Part shown: in pieces, positions 5,784-5,904 of the stretch
How the letters are laid out: every line of letters starts with the position of its first letter
Numbering within the stretch: position 1 is the first letter of the stretch
DNA from: Deltaproteobacteria bacterium
Lineage (GTDB): Bacteria > Desulfobacterota > Desulfarculia > Adiutricales > Adiutricaceae
Length of the DNA: 5,904 nt
Assembly: GCA_031279525.1 (NCBI GenBank)
Contig: JAITIH010000231.1
Coordinates: forward strand, 1 to 5,904
Direction: 5' to 3'
The notes under the pieces: generated by a model
What the model saw: only the letters and a program-made list of their open reading frames with translations
The model's database searches: none
What the model was told of the DNA's origin: nothing
Translations under genes and position numbers: made by a program

Positions 5784-5796
5784 TTCGGTGACCGAA
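5784..5796. repeat. 13-bp inverted repeat
   Basis: ttcggt (5784-5789) and accgaa (5791-5796) are perfect reverse complements around a single g. The site lies about 50 nt upstream of the ORF starting at 5732. It is operator-sized, but a chance palindrome of this length is quite possible. Confidence 0.3.
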
Positions 5797-5904
5797 AAGC
5801 GTGCGCCGATGGAGGCCCTGTGATTAACACGAGCGCTCGAAAAATTGGCAGGATATGGATGCGGACGGCAGCTGTGACTGGACGCTGGGATCTCACATCA
5901 TCTT

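Larger units (their letters stand above)
5372..5904. other. Upstream stretch without a flagellar gene, atypical codon style
   Basis: No flbD, chemotaxis or other flagellar gene could be recognised here on either strand, and no convincing sigma-28 or sigma-54 promoter was seen. On the minus strand a 74-codon frame (5577-5353) has one hydrophobic segment, CSIAVVVLLVAVLAGFFAQL, and overlaps the motA start by 19 nt. It lacks a ribosome-binding site, so I do not call it a gene. Bases 5372 to about 5430 resemble the operon in composition (TTT, TTG and TTA triplets). Further right, C-ending triplets dominate. The change could mark a junction between two DNA sources. Confidence 0.5.

Noticed and set aside
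5838..5862. Possible sigma-54 promoter (ttggcaggatatggatgc)
   Set aside because: The spacing between the GG and GC elements is 12 nt rather than 10, and it points to the plus strand, away from the flagellar genes.
5483..5896. Minus-strand frame of 137 codons at the right edge
   Set aside because: Composition is dominated by Ser, Arg and Pro, with no domain pattern, and it overlaps the better BTB-like frame. It is most likely a shadow frame.

Overview
The window is a GC-rich (about 60% by eye) piece of a bacterial flagellar operon, read entirely on the minus strand. In transcription order (right to left) it holds motA, a MotB-like OmpA-family gene, motB, fliL, fliM, fliN and fliO. The last of these runs off the left edge. 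Genes are tightly packed (1-nt overlap to 46-nt gaps), most starts have a clear purine-rich ribosome-binding site, and no gene is broken. FliL/FliM/FliN switch proteins, MotA with Pro-dependent gating segments, and a FliO with signal peptide point to a Gram-negative flagellate. The layout motA - OmpA/MotB - motB - fliL - fliM - fliN - fliO is, from memory, the one found in Desulfovibrio-type Desulfobacterota. The codon style (frequent TTG and even TTA leucine codons despite high GC) is not that of typical Desulfovibrio, so I only suggest a Desulfobacterota-like, probably uncultured lineage.

Regions. 1-821: fliO, with a long Pro/Ala linker built from small in-frame tandem repeats. 833-1264: fliN. 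1265-1306: a spacer with a hairpin followed by a T-run, resembling an intrinsic terminator or attenuator. 1307-2296: fliM. 2297-2342: a spacer with a perfect all-GC hairpin. 2343-3008: fliL with an extended Ala-rich linker. 3015-3797 and 3797-4603: two MotB-family genes in tandem. 4607-5371: motA. 5372-5904: no flagellar gene. Codon use differs there, and a 55-codon ORF resembles the start of a eukaryotic-type BTB domain; the segment could be transferred DNA or an assembly or amplification chimera.

How the parts work together: MotA and MotB build the ion-driven stator, FliL sits around it, FliM and FliN form the C-ring switch that receives CheY-P, and FliO assists assembly of the FliP/Q/R export gate (fliP is expected just beyond the left edge). 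The most interesting point is the MotB pair. The upstream copy has lost the ion-carrying Asp of the membrane helix but keeps the peptidoglycan-binding HTD motif. The downstream copy keeps the Asp but has HTN in place of HTD. The losses are complementary and suggest a heteromeric or specialised stator.
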